Below are positions 1-7,404 of a DNA stretch of 38,979 nucleotides, in pieces. The stretch is from NCBI RefSeq assembly GCF_003236315.1, contig NZ_POTY01000029.1:1-38979 (forward strand), read 5' to 3'. The notes below the pieces were generated by a model. That model worked only from the letters and a program-made list of their open reading frames with translations, made no database searches and was not told the origin of the DNA. Both the position numbers and the translations under genes were made by a program. Each line of letters begins with the position of its first letter. Position 1 is the first letter of the stretch. Source of the DNA: Micromonospora craterilacus. Lineage in GTDB: Bacteria; Actinomycetota; Actinomycetes; Mycobacteriales; Micromonosporaceae.

Positions 1-33
1 GCTAGTGGGCTGTCCATGAACGTTCACCGGGTC
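1..33 (+). repeat. Left terminal inverted repeat of the IS630 element
   Basis: It begins GCTAGTGGGC and is the reverse complement of 1252-1284 except at one base (T at position 11 instead of C). The first four bases include the CTAG/TA target. Confidence 0.88.
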
Positions 34-92
34 GGTGACACGCCGGGCGGCGTCCACGCGGACCAGGCGGTAGGGGCTCACCCTCGACGGCG

Positions 93-1244
93 GTGATGTT
101 GGCTGCCGAGAGTGGGGTGGGCGGGTTGGCCGAGCCGGTACGGGCGCGGCGGTTGACGCAGGACGAGGGCCGCAGGCTGCAGCAACTGGTGCGACGGGGC
201 AAGCATGACTCGGTCCGGGTCCGCCGGGCGTTGATCATCATGGCTTCAGCGTCGGGCACGCCGGTGCCGGCGATCGCGCGCCTGGTCGCCGCGCATGAGG
301 ACACGGTGCGTGATGTGATCCATGCGTTCAACGAGATGGGTCTTCGTGCGCTGGACCCTCAGTGGGCGGGAGGCCGTCCCCGCCGGATCAGTGACGACGA
401 TGAGGCGTTCATCGTCGCGACGGCCACCACCCGGCCGAGCAAGCTCGGCCGCCCGTTCACCCGCTGGAGCCTGCGCAAACTCGCCGACTACCTCGCTACC
501 AACAGCGATAGGCGGGTGGTGGTGGGCCGGGAACGGCTGCGGCAGCTGCTGCACGATAACCAGGTCAGCTGGCAGCGGACCCGGACGTGGAAGGAGTCCA
601 AGGATCCGGACTTCGACGCCAAGCTGGACCGCATCGAGGAGGTGACCGCCCGGTTCCCGCAGCGTTGCTTCGCGTTCGATCAGTTCGGGCCGCTGTCGAT
701 CCGCCCCCACCACGGCAGCTCGTGGGCGCCGGCGGGGGATCCCGACCAGCTGCCCGCGACCTACACGCGCACGCACGGGATCCGCTACTTCCACGGCTGC
801 TACAGCTTCGCCGACGACCAGCTGTGGGGTGTGAACCGCCGCCGCAAGGGCGGTGATCACACCCTGTCTGCGCTCAAGTCGATCCGCGCGCGGCGTCCGG
901 ATGGCGCACCGATCTACGTCATCCTGGACAACCTGTCGGCGAACAAGACCCCGACCATCCGGGCCTGGGCGGCCCGGAACAAGGTCGAGTTGTGTTTCAC
1001 CCCGACCAGCGCGTCGTGGGCCAACCCGATCGAGGCCCAGTTCGGGCCACTGCGCACCTTCACGATGGCCGGCTCGAACCACCCGAACCACACAGTGCTG
1101 GCCCGCGAGCTGCAGAAATACCTGAGCTGGCGCAACGCCAACGCCCGCCACCCCGACGTCCTCGCCGCTCAACGCCGCGAACGCGCCCGAGTCCGCAGCG
1201 AACGCCAACACCGCTGGGGCCGGCCTCACACCCGAGCCGCCTGA
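93..1244 (+). CDS. IS630-family transposase (DDE superfamily)
   Basis: This 383-residue protein catalyses cut-and-paste transposition of the surrounding element. Residues about 20-110 form the N-terminal helix-turn-helix/homeodomain-like DNA-binding part, with a GRPRRIS linker typical of IS630. The catalytic core shows D196 in FAFDQFG, D279 in VILDNLSANKT and E314 in NPIEAQFGPL. That leaves 34 residues between the second Asp and the Glu, the DD34E spacing of the IS630/Tc1 superfamily. The frame opens with GTG followed directly by ATG at 96, so either may be the true start. Both terminal repeats are present and the frame is uninterrupted, so the gene looks intact. No second frame or programmed frameshift is needed, unlike some IS630 members. 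Confidence 0.92.
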   Translation: MMLAAESGVGGLAEPVRARRLTQDEGRRLQQLVRRGKHDSVRVRRALIIMASASGTPVPAIARLVAAHEDTVRDVIHAFNEMGLRALDPQWAGGRPRRISDDDEAFIVATATTRPSKLGRPFTRWSLRKLADYLATNSDRRVVVGRERLRQLLHDNQVSWQRTRTWKESKDPDFDAKLDRIEEVTARFPQRCFAFDQFGPLSIRPHHGSSWAPAGDPDQLPATYTRTHGIRYFHGCYSFADDQLWGVNRRRKGGDHTLSALKSIRARRPDGAPIYVILDNLSANKTPTIRAWAARNKVELCFTPTSASWANPIEAQFGPLRTFTMAGSNHPNHTVLARELQKYLSWRNANARHPDVLAAQRRERARVRSERQHRWGRPHTRAA

Positions 1245-1251
1245 CCGATCA

Positions 1252-1284
1252 GACCCGGTGAACGTTCATGGACGGCCCACTAGC
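1252..1284 (-). repeat. Right terminal inverted repeat of the IS630 element
   Basis: It ends GGCCCACTAGC and pairs with 1-33 with one mismatch. It starts 7 bases after the transposase stop codon, as is usual for compact insertion sequences. Confidence 0.88.
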
Positions 1285-1499
1285 CATCGCTCAACAGCCT
1301 GGGCAGCGTGATTCCTGACAGGATTCGGCGACGATGGTGACACCGTGGACGACGAGGAGGCGCTGATGCCACCTCACACGTTCGTCGGGCGTGAGCCGGC
1401 CAGCAGGTTCCCGTACGCATCGGGCATGCCCGGAGGCTTCCGGCACCGTCCGTCCCACACGTCGTCGTTGCGCTGACGGCCGCAGCGCTGGAGCGACGA
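1285..1499. other. Short gap after the IS element, no convincing gene
   Basis: No full gene can be supported here. On the minus strand, one open frame ends at 1291, seven bases from the IS end. Its last 35 or so codons (from about 1395) read like real protein, with LTPDERVRWHQRLL and a Cys-containing tail, but it has no start codon or ribosome site in frame. It may be the remnant of a gene damaged near the insertion, or chance. Confidence 0.3.
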
Positions 1500-1781
1500 T
1501 CACGCCATAGCATCGGCCGCTGCCCGGGCGTCGGCGCGTGCGTTTGCCTGGTCGGACTGCCAGGTGCGTAGCGCTTTCTTGATGCGCTGGTTCTCGGCAC
1601 GGCACTCGGCGACGCGGCGCTCCCGGTCGGCCAGCTCGAAGACGAGCCGGTGCAGCAGCGCGTCGACCTCGGCGGTCTGGTAGCCACGTCGGCCGTACCG
1701 GGTCCAGGGCAGGTCGACCTCGGCGAGTTGGTCGGGGGTGAGCGGGCCGGTCAGGGCGTTGCGGCTGCGGTAGACGGTCAT
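1500..1781 (-). CDS. Small DivIVA-motif coiled-coil protein
   Basis: A 93-residue protein. Residues about 18-45 contain the DivIVA-type motif around LPWTRYGRRGYQTAEVDALL, in which an aromatic-Arg-Gly-Tyr segment is followed by a Val-Asp pair. A charged, coiled-coil-prone C-terminal half follows (about 48-93). DivIVA-like proteins act at membranes and cell poles in actinomycetes, but this one is too short to be the polar-growth DivIVA/Wag31. The ATG overlaps the stop codon of the upstream flavohemoglobin-like gene (ATGA at 1778-1781), so translation is probably coupled to it. It is the last gene of a three-gene minus-strand operon. Its link to a haem/flavin reductase is unexplained. Confidence 0.72.
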   Translation of the reverse strand: MTVYRSRNALTGPLTPDQLAEVDLPWTRYGRRGYQTAEVDALLHRLVFELADRERRVAECRAENQRIKKALRTWQSDQANARADARAAADAMA

Positions 1782-2975
1782 CGCCACGGGATCCGTCCCG
1801 GCAGGTGGATCCGCTCGGCGGGCACCCCAGCGGCGAGCAGCCGCAGCCGCGACCCGGCCAGCATCGCGGGCGGCCCGCACACGTACACGGCCTGGTCGGG
1901 GCGCAGGTGATTGAGGGCGACGGTGAGCGCGTCGCCCCGCTCCCCCGGCTCGGCCAGGGCATCGTGTGAGAACGTCGGCACGATCGTCAGCCAGTCGTGG
2001 CGCAACTTGTCGAGGGTGACCGCGTCGTACAGGCTCTCCACCGAGCGGGCCCCGACGACCAGGGGTCACCCGCCGGACGTCCGGGTCGGCGGCGACCTGC
2101 TCGACCAGGGCACGCAGCGGCGCCAGCCCGGTGCCGCCGGCCACCAGCAGCAGGTCACCGTCGACCAGGCTCAGCCCTATGTCGACGGGTGGGCCGAGGT
2201 GCAGCAGCTCGCCGGGGCGTACCTCATGGACCAGGCTGGTGGAGACGGCGCCGTCGGGGACCGCGCGGACGTGCAGCTCGACGGTGCCGTCCGGGCGCGG
2301 CGCGTTCGCCGGGCAGAGCCAGCGCCACAGGCCGGGCCGGCGCGGCGTGCACACCGGCACCGCCTGGCCCGACTGGTACGGCAGCCGCCGCCACGGCCGT
2401 ACCGTCAGGATGGCCACGCCGTCGCAGGCCCGGTCGTGGCCGACCACCTCTGCCGGCCACCAGGCCGGGCCGTCACCCATCCGCCCGCCGGCCCGCTCGA
2501 CCAGCCGCCACGGGACGCTTGCCCGCAACGCCTCGCCGATAACGGCGGCGTGCGCCGGGTGCAGGCCATAGCGACGGTACGCGCGGCCGAGCACCGCCAG
2601 CAGCGCGAGCCGGTTGGGGCGGTCGTCGGCTCTGCTCGCGAGCTGGTGCAGCGCGGCTTGGAGCAGGGGTGCCTCACGCTCCGGCAGCAGCCCCGCGCAG
2701 CGGTCCTCGACCGCCTCCCAGAAGCTGGCGGCGCTCACGGTGGCTTGCGTTTCCAGGATGCCGGTCAGGTAGTCGACCGCGCGCCGATGCTGCGCCTCCG
2801 ACCAGCCCAGGCGCGGGATCTCGGCCTCACCGCCGGTCCCGCTGGTCAGCGATCGGGCCAGGTGCGCCTTCAGCCGATCCCAGTCCACTCCGATCAGGTA
2901 CGGGGACAGCTCCGTGTCCGCCGCCACCAGGCTCAGCCAGCGGCCGACCGCCTCGCGTACCTCCGGCTCGGTCAT
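1778..2975 (-). pseudogene. Flavohemoglobin-like reductase, frameshifted
   Basis: The repaired product would be about 398 residues, close to the usual size of flavohemoglobins. Residues 1-150 are globin-like. The rest is a ferredoxin-NADP-reductase-type module: FAD segment around LWRWLCPANAP, NAD segment LLLVAGGTGLAPL and C-terminal AVYVCGPPAML. Frame is lost in a run of four G at 2062-2065 (plus strand). With three G the reading continues smoothly from VRRVT into LVVGARSVESLYDAV. In place of the proximal haem His of flavohemoglobins, the aligned position is Tyr133 (LGRAYRRYG), and the usual RxYS FAD motif is altered. The ATG at 2975 overlaps the upstream stop as ATGA. A sequencing error in the G run is a possible alternative to a real mutation. 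Confidence 0.75.
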
Positions 2976-3214
2976 CGCGCCCGACCCGTGGCCGCGCTCT
3001 CCTCGGTGAGCTGTTCCGCAGTGAGGCCGGCGGCTTCGAGGGTGGCATGGCCCCAGCGGGCCAGGCGACATGGGTACAAGACACGTTCGCTGCGGCAGAG
3101 CAGACTGTGCGGCCAAGGCTCCGGCGCGTGGACGCGGACGGCCCGCACGGCGAGGGCCAGGTCCTCGTCGGTGACCGGGGTGAGGACGGGAAAGTCGGCG
3201 AGTACCGCGGACAT
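2972..3214 (-). CDS. Small unknown protein, first gene of the flavohemoglobin-like operon
   Basis: An 80-residue protein that I do not recognise. The start is the ATG at 3214, preceded by GGAGG at a good distance; the longer upstream frame is Arg/Pro-rich and non-coding in style. It has no signal peptide or membrane segment. It contains two Cys (Cys40 and Cys49) and a pattern of short hydrophobic helices (DEDLALAVRAVRVHA, ATLEAAGLTAEQLTEE). Its stop overlaps the ATG of the flavohemoglobin-like gene (ATGA at 2972-2975). Co-transcription and coupled translation with that gene and the DivIVA-motif gene are therefore likely. Function unknown. Confidence 0.7.
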   Translation of the reverse strand: MSAVLADFPVLTPVTDEDLALAVRAVRVHAPEPWPHSLLCRSERVLYPCRLARWGHATLEAAGLTAEQLTEESAATGRAR

Positions 3215-3411
3215 GGGTGAACGCCTCCGGTGCGATGGACGGGTGGAGCGGCACCGGAGCGGGCGGGAGCGGCGACGGATCGTTCGGGTCGAACCGTCAC
3301 CGGAGCCAGCACCCGCCCCGGGCCGTGCGTCCACTGTCGATCTCGAAGGCGGGTGTAGATATGCCGCGTTGATCCTCACCGCCATACGCGTTCCGCATAC
3401 GCACGGTGACG

Positions 3412-4221
3412 CTAGCCAGCGGGCCGACGTCGGCTCAGGCGATGGGCTCGCCAGCGGCGAGCGGCGTCGAGCAGCGGTCCACGATGCGGTGCCGGCGAGG
3501 TGCGCTGCGCCCGATCCCAGAGGCGGACGAGGGCGTCGGTGAACGCGGTGACCGCCTCATCGTCCGCTTGGGCGAAGGCGGGCACCTCGGCGGCCCACTG
3601 CTCGGCGGCCGCAGGATCGTGCCCGGCGCGGACGAGCCGGACCAGCATGAATGCGGTGTCGATCCAGGCGGCACCCCGACAGGGGGCGGACCAGTCCACG
3701 AGGCGAAGCCGGTCGCCGAGGAGGAAGTTGCGGGGCGTCATGTCGGTGTGCAGCAGGGTGTCGCCGTCGACCAATTCGGGGGCGATGAGCCCACGCCATC
3801 GTTCGGTGAACGGCTGCACGTCGATGGGCGGGCAGGGCGTCAGCTCCCGGGCCAGGGTCGCCAACAGGTCGGCGACCAGCTTCAGGTCCGGGGAGCCGGG
3901 TTCCAGGCAAGGATGACGGCCGGGCACGTGGTCGAAGCCGAGCAACAGCCAGCCGCCGTGCTCCACGGCCCACCGTAGGCGCGGAGCCTCCTCGGGCAGC
4001 CACGGGTTGATGCGGGCCTCCCGGCGGTAAAGCCAGCCTTGCCTGCTCTCGGCCCGCCCGCCCTTACAGAAGACCCGACCGGTCGGGGTCTGCAGAGTGA
4101 CGGCAACTTCGCAGGCCGCACCCTCGGGGACAGAGTCAGCCCGGACGATTACGCCGGTACGCCGCTCGACCTCGCGACGCAGCGAGGTGGGAAGTTCGTC
4201 CCAGTGGCGGCGAAGCGGCAT
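3412..4221 (-). CDS. Aminoglycoside-phosphotransferase-fold (APH family) protein
   Basis: A 269-residue protein of the APH/choline-kinase-like phosphotransferase fold. The catalytic loop is visible as LLHTDMTPRNFLL (His-x-Asp-x-x-x-x-Asn), followed by RLRLVDWSAPCRG. That second Asp takes the metal-binding Asp position of the APH 'IDW' motif. The N-terminal half carries the degenerate nucleotide-binding region (GAACEVAVTLQTPTGRVFCKGG). The ATG at 4221 has GGAAGG upstream, while the long frame before it is Arg/Ser-rich and non-coding. Such genes are common in actinomycetes, and most are not proven resistance enzymes. The substrate cannot be inferred here. It stands alone between two broken genes on the same strand. 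Confidence 0.83.
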   Translation of the reverse strand: MPLRRHWDELPTSLRREVERRTGVIVRADSVPEGAACEVAVTLQTPTGRVFCKGGRAESRQGWLYRREARINPWLPEEAPRLRWAVEHGGWLLLGFDHVPGRHPCLEPGSPDLKLVADLLATLARELTPCPPIDVQPFTERWRGLIAPELVDGDTLLHTDMTPRNFLLGDRLRLVDWSAPCRGAAWIDTAFMLVRLVRAGHDPAAAEQWAAEVPAFAQADDEAVTAFTDALVRLWDRAQRTSPAPHRGPLLDAARRWRAHRLSRRRPAG

Positions 4222-4279
4222 CGAGAGCCTTCCGGACGGTGGTCCCGGCCAGCGTATGCCGGGACCACCGCCGGAGGTG

Positions 4280-4741
4280 TCACCTGGTAGGGCTGTCGTG
4301 ACAGCCGGCGTGGCACTGGTTGCAATCCGCCGTCGTGCCGGCCCACAGCTCCTGGTCGACGGTGAAGCCCGCAGCGGTGATCGCGGCGACCGCCCGCGAG
4401 ATCGGCACGCCGAGCGGTTCGGGCTCCATGCGTCCACCTTCCTCCGACGGCGGGTCTGGCTGATGATGGATGAACCGGCCGGCGATGCGCTGGCAGAAGT
4501 TGGCTTACTCCCGGGTGTGCAGGAGGAACGCGTGCCAGCCGATGTCCACCAGGTCGCTCGGACCGAGCGGCTCGGTGGCCGTGGCGCAGGCGGCAAGGAA
4601 GGCGAGCGCCTGGTCCATGATCCTGCCCGGGAGTTCGGCGGCCAGCTCGGGGTGGTTACGGGCGATGCGGGCGGTCAGCTGGGCGAACAGCTCATCGGAG
4701 ACGAGCGCCCGGCCGGTGCTGACCCGGTCGATGGTGAGCAT
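4280..4741 (-). pseudogene. Small conserved actinobacterial protein with internal stop codon
   Basis: Two open pieces lie in the same frame, separated only by a TAA at 4505-4507 (minus strand). The first (ATG 4741, AAGGAG upstream) ends WHAFLLHTRE. After the stop the frame continues ANFCQRIAGRFIHH and ends with TADCNQCHAGCH. From memory, a family of about 150-residue actinobacterial proteins has Tyr at the stop position and the same WHxFxLxTREY...FC...HH...CxQCHxGC layout, so a TAC/TAT to TAA change is the simplest explanation. An internal ATG at 4429 with GGAGGAAGG before it could still make a 49-residue C-terminal fragment. Function unknown; the His/Cys pattern suggests metal binding. Confidence 0.7.
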
Positions 4742-4926
4742 CCTGCTCCTTCCGTCAGCGGGGCGTTGCCTTGCCTGCAGGCTGCGCAGGACCGGCCGCC
4801 GACCGCATGACACTGCGAGAATCGTCGATATGCGTGGCGCGTATACCGCGAGCCCGCAGAACGGTTTGAATGGATAGGCTCGACTGAGCACCATCGACAC
4901 AGCCCCCGCGAATGGCGAGGTTGCCG

Positions 4927-6426
4927 GTGACACGTGCGAACTGCCCCCGCTGCGGCGGACGCCTGGCGCGCGACAACGACAGCGGACGCTGCACGCCCTG
5001 TCAGGCCGCCTCACGCGACCGCCTGGGCACGCCGCCGGTCGTGCCAGCCTCCTTCTGGGAGCACAAGCCGGTACGCCAGGCGCTCGCGGATCGGCACCTC
5101 GGGCGAGTGATCCGGGCTTACCGGAACCACCCGTACCACGGGCGGAGCCCGCTGCCGCAAACCGTGGTGGCGGGCTGGCTGGGGATCACGCAGGCGCAGT
5201 TGAGCCGGGTGGAGAACGGCCCGCCGCTCGTGCACCTGGACCGGCTCACGCACTGGGCGACACTACTGAAGATCCCCGAGTCTCAGCTCTGGTTCAGCCT
5301 GCCCTCAAGAACGCCGACGAATCGGACACAGCAGATCGCAGTCGATCTTCTGGCCGGTGCACCTCAAGGAATCGGTCTCTCGGGCGGGTCGCCAACTACC
5401 CTGAAGGCGACTGCCCATGAAGGAGGTGGCACCACGGACCGTCGCCAGTTCACAGCGCTGGCTGCTCTCGCCGGCTTCGGGGGAAACAGCCTGTTCGACG
5501 CGTTGATGTTGGCTGACCGAAAGGCCGAAGTCGTCGGCATGGAACATGTTCGTCTCGCGAGCTCGCTGGTCGAACGATTCAGGCAGGCCGACGCCGCACT
5601 CGGAGCAGATGAGTTGTGTGATGTGGCGATGGGCGTCCACACCCGCCTCTCTACCTGGGCAGCCAGATCGCAATACAGCCCAGGGCTCGGCGAGGCCCTT
5701 CAGTCCGCGTTGGCCGACCTCGCCAATCAGGTTGCTTGGCTAGCGATAGACGGAGAACGCCGCCAGCAAGCACGTCCGTACCTGAATGACGCCATCACTC
5801 GAGCCAGGATCGCGGACGACCCACGCGAGGAGGTCCGCGCACTGGCTTGTCTGTCGCTGCTGGTCCGCGAAGATCACCCATCCGAGTCACTGCACTGCGC
5901 CGAAGCCGCACTGCGCGCCTCCAGAGGTTGGGCGACCGCCCGGCTGAGGACGTTGTTGCGGTTACGGACAGCCCATGCCTACGCACAGCTGAACGACGTG
6001 GGCGGCTTCGACCGGGAGATGACAAAGGCGCGTCACGAATTCGATCATGGCCCGCACGAGGACGACCTACCGTTTCTTCAGTTCGTTACCGCCCAGGAGC
6101 TGACCGGCATCCAGGGGCTGTCATACCTCGCTCTCGGCAGGCCGGCGCGTGCTGCGGAGTCATTCCGGGCGATCAGCAGCGGCCCGCGGGCCGGCCACCG
6201 CCGCAACCAGGTGTACTACACCGTCCGGCTTGCCGAGGCCGAGTACCGATGCGGCGACATCCACTCGGCGGCGCAGACGGGGCTGCGGGCACTGCCAGAA
6301 GTAAGGGCAATCAGCTCAGGGCGGACTATGCGGCATTTCGCTCAGGTCAAGTCGCGCCTGGATCGCGAGCGCTCTGCTTCGGCCCGCGAGTTTGTTGACG
6401 CACACGGCAGGGCATTCCAGAGATGA
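4927..6426 (+). CDS. XRE-family regulator with zinc ribbon and TPR-like C-terminal region
   Basis: About 499 residues from the GTG at 4927, which has GCGAGG at a good distance. An ATG at 4912 in frame is the alternative but has no clear ribosome site. The order is: a zinc ribbon at residues 6-25 (CPRC...CTPC), a lambda-repressor-type helix-turn-helix at about 70-125 (VAGWLGITQAQLSRVENG), and a long helical TPR-like region (about 170-490). This layout is common in actinomycete regulators paired with small metabolic enzymes. Its stop overlaps the start of the GNAT gene (ATGA, 6423-6426). Codon use is less GC-biased than in most of the window, hinting at horizontal acquisition. The controlled promoter is not known. 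Confidence 0.85.
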   Translation: MTRANCPRCGGRLARDNDSGRCTPCQAASRDRLGTPPVVPASFWEHKPVRQALADRHLGRVIRAYRNHPYHGRSPLPQTVVAGWLGITQAQLSRVENGPPLVHLDRLTHWATLLKIPESQLWFSLPSRTPTNRTQQIAVDLLAGAPQGIGLSGGSPTTLKATAHEGGGTTDRRQFTALAALAGFGGNSLFDALMLADRKAEVVGMEHVRLASSLVERFRQADAALGADELCDVAMGVHTRLSTWAARSQYSPGLGEALQSALADLANQVAWLAIDGERRQQARPYLNDAITRARIADDPREEVRALACLSLLVREDHPSESLHCAEAALRASRGWATARLRTLLRLRTAHAYAQLNDVGGFDREMTKARHEFDHGPHEDDLPFLQFVTAQELTGIQGLSYLALGRPARAAESFRAISSGPRAGHRRNQVYYTVRLAEAEYRCGDIHSAAQTGLRALPEVRAISSGRTMRHFAQVKSRLDRERSASAREFVDAHGRAFQR

Positions 6427-6986
6427 GCGACGACCGGATGCTGAGGCAGTACAACGCCGAAACGGCATTCGTTTTGATCGGCGACTTGATCGAGGTCTAT
6501 CTCGACGCCCATGCGGCAGACGGAGCGTTCTACAACGAAGACCGCTATCGCCGCCAGATTGCCGGGCACATGAACGTTCCCGGCTGGACGTTGGTCACCG
6601 CTCAGGTCGACGGACGCCTGGTCGGCTATGCCTACGGATTCCCGTTGCCCGAGAAGACTCGCTGGTGGGAAGGCATCCAGGGCAGTATCCCCCCAGGTTT
6701 CACCAACGAGGACGGTCATCGAACCTTCGCCCTGAGCGAGTTGCTCGTACGTCCGGATCGGCAGCGCCAGGGAATCGCGCGAGCGCTGCACGATGAGCTA
6801 ATCGGCAGTCGGCCCGAGCCACGGATGACTCTTCTCACCCGTCCCGACAACGCGCCCGCTCAGTCGGCGTACATGTCGTGGGGCTGGCAGAGGATCACCC
6901 AGCTCCGCCCCGCTTGGGAAGACGCGCCGATCTTCGACGTCTTCGTACGCGATGCGCCGATGACAGGCGGGCCAATGCCGTCATGA
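6423..6986 (+). CDS. GNAT-family N-acetyltransferase
   Basis: A 187-residue protein with the GNAT fold. The acetyl-CoA-binding motif A is visible at about residues 101-121: LSELLVRPDRQRQGIARALHD contains the Arg/Gln-x-x-Gly-x-Ala loop. The following NAPAQSAYMSWGW is motif B, where the Tyr usually serves as a general acid. An insert of about 25 residues rich in Trp and Gly (KTRWWEGIQGSIPPGF) may shape the substrate pocket. Translation is coupled to the regulator upstream by ATGA. The acceptor (protein, small molecule or antibiotic) cannot be told from sequence. Confidence 0.88.
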   Translation: MSDDRMLRQYNAETAFVLIGDLIEVYLDAHAADGAFYNEDRYRRQIAGHMNVPGWTLVTAQVDGRLVGYAYGFPLPEKTRWWEGIQGSIPPGFTNEDGHRTFALSELLVRPDRQRQGIARALHDELIGSRPEPRMTLLTRPDNAPAQSAYMSWGWQRITQLRPAWEDAPIFDVFVRDAPMTGGPMPS

Positions 6987-7404
6987 CCAAGGCCGCTGCG
7001 GCGCGTCAACGGCCCACTCCGCGACCGCGATGGCCGGGACCCCGAGCAGCGCATACGCCACACCGCGAGGACCCCGCCGATCAGACACCCGGCCAACGTC
7101 ACTGCGGCGGTGCTGTCAGGGCAAGCCGGGCCATTGAGCTGGGCACCTGGCTCGACACCTCGCTATGCCGGCGGTACTGGTCGGAGGCCGAGCACAGGTC
7201 CACGTGGACTTGGCGGAAGCCGTCATGATCTCGTCCAACGACAGATCAGTGTCGGTGCTGTACCTCCTCGAAGCCGAGCGGATCGCCGCCGAGGTGGTGC
7301 ACGCCAACATCCAGGCCCGCACGCTGCTGCTCGACCTGTTAGCCGAGGAGCGCCGAGCAGTGACACCCGGGCTACGACCGCTGGCGAAGCGCCGGGCTGC
7401 TGGC
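6987..7404. other. Gap with ambiguous short frames between GNAT and flavoprotein genes
   Basis: A frame from ATG 6983 to 7228 overlaps the GNAT stop as ATGA, but its Arg/Pro-rich 81-residue product does not look like real protein. From 7225 a different frame, continuous with the flavoprotein, encodes convincing protein (SVLYLLEAERIAAEVVHANI and LLLDLLAEERRAV). It may be a separate small upstream protein or a true N-terminal extension. On the minus strand around 6984-7102 a short hydrophobic frame could be a degraded membrane peptide. Confidence 0.4.

Larger units (their letters stand above)
1..1284 (+). mobile_element. IS630-family insertion sequence, complete
   Basis: A transposase gene is bracketed by inverted repeats of about 33 bases with a single mismatch. 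Both outer ends read GCTAG / CTAGC, so the element sits in a CTAG (TA) target. IS630/Tc1-type elements duplicate TA on insertion, and a TA is present at 3-4 and again at 1281-1282. The element proper is then about 5-1280. The open transposase frame and nearly identical ends suggest a recent and possibly still active copy. The left boundary coincides with the window edge, so the left flank cannot be examined. Confidence 0.88.

Noticed and set aside
246..1229. Long minus-strand open frame opposite the transposase
   Set aside because: It mirrors the transposase codon pattern; the plus frame carries the DDE motifs and lies between the terminal repeats.
1911..3542. 543-codon plus-strand frame opposite the flavohemoglobin-like operon
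   Set aside because: No domain or ribosome site, and the minus strand has globin, FAD and NAD motifs.
3412..4221. Calling the APH-fold gene an aminoglycoside resistance gene
   Set aside because: Only the fold and catalytic loop are visible; the substrate is unknown and most actinomycete members are not proven resistance enzymes.
4742..4926. Promoter elements between the broken small gene and the XRE regulator
   Set aside because: TTGAAT, TATACC and similar strings occur but not at consistent spacing.
6984..7102. Minus-strand hydrophobic peptide frame
   Set aside because: Only about 15 residues look membrane-like, and a frame change would be needed to continue; it could be a relic, but the evidence is too thin.
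6983..7228. 81-codon frame overlapping the GNAT stop as ATGA
   Set aside because: The overlap is attractive, but the Arg/Pro-rich product has no protein-like hydrophobic pattern.
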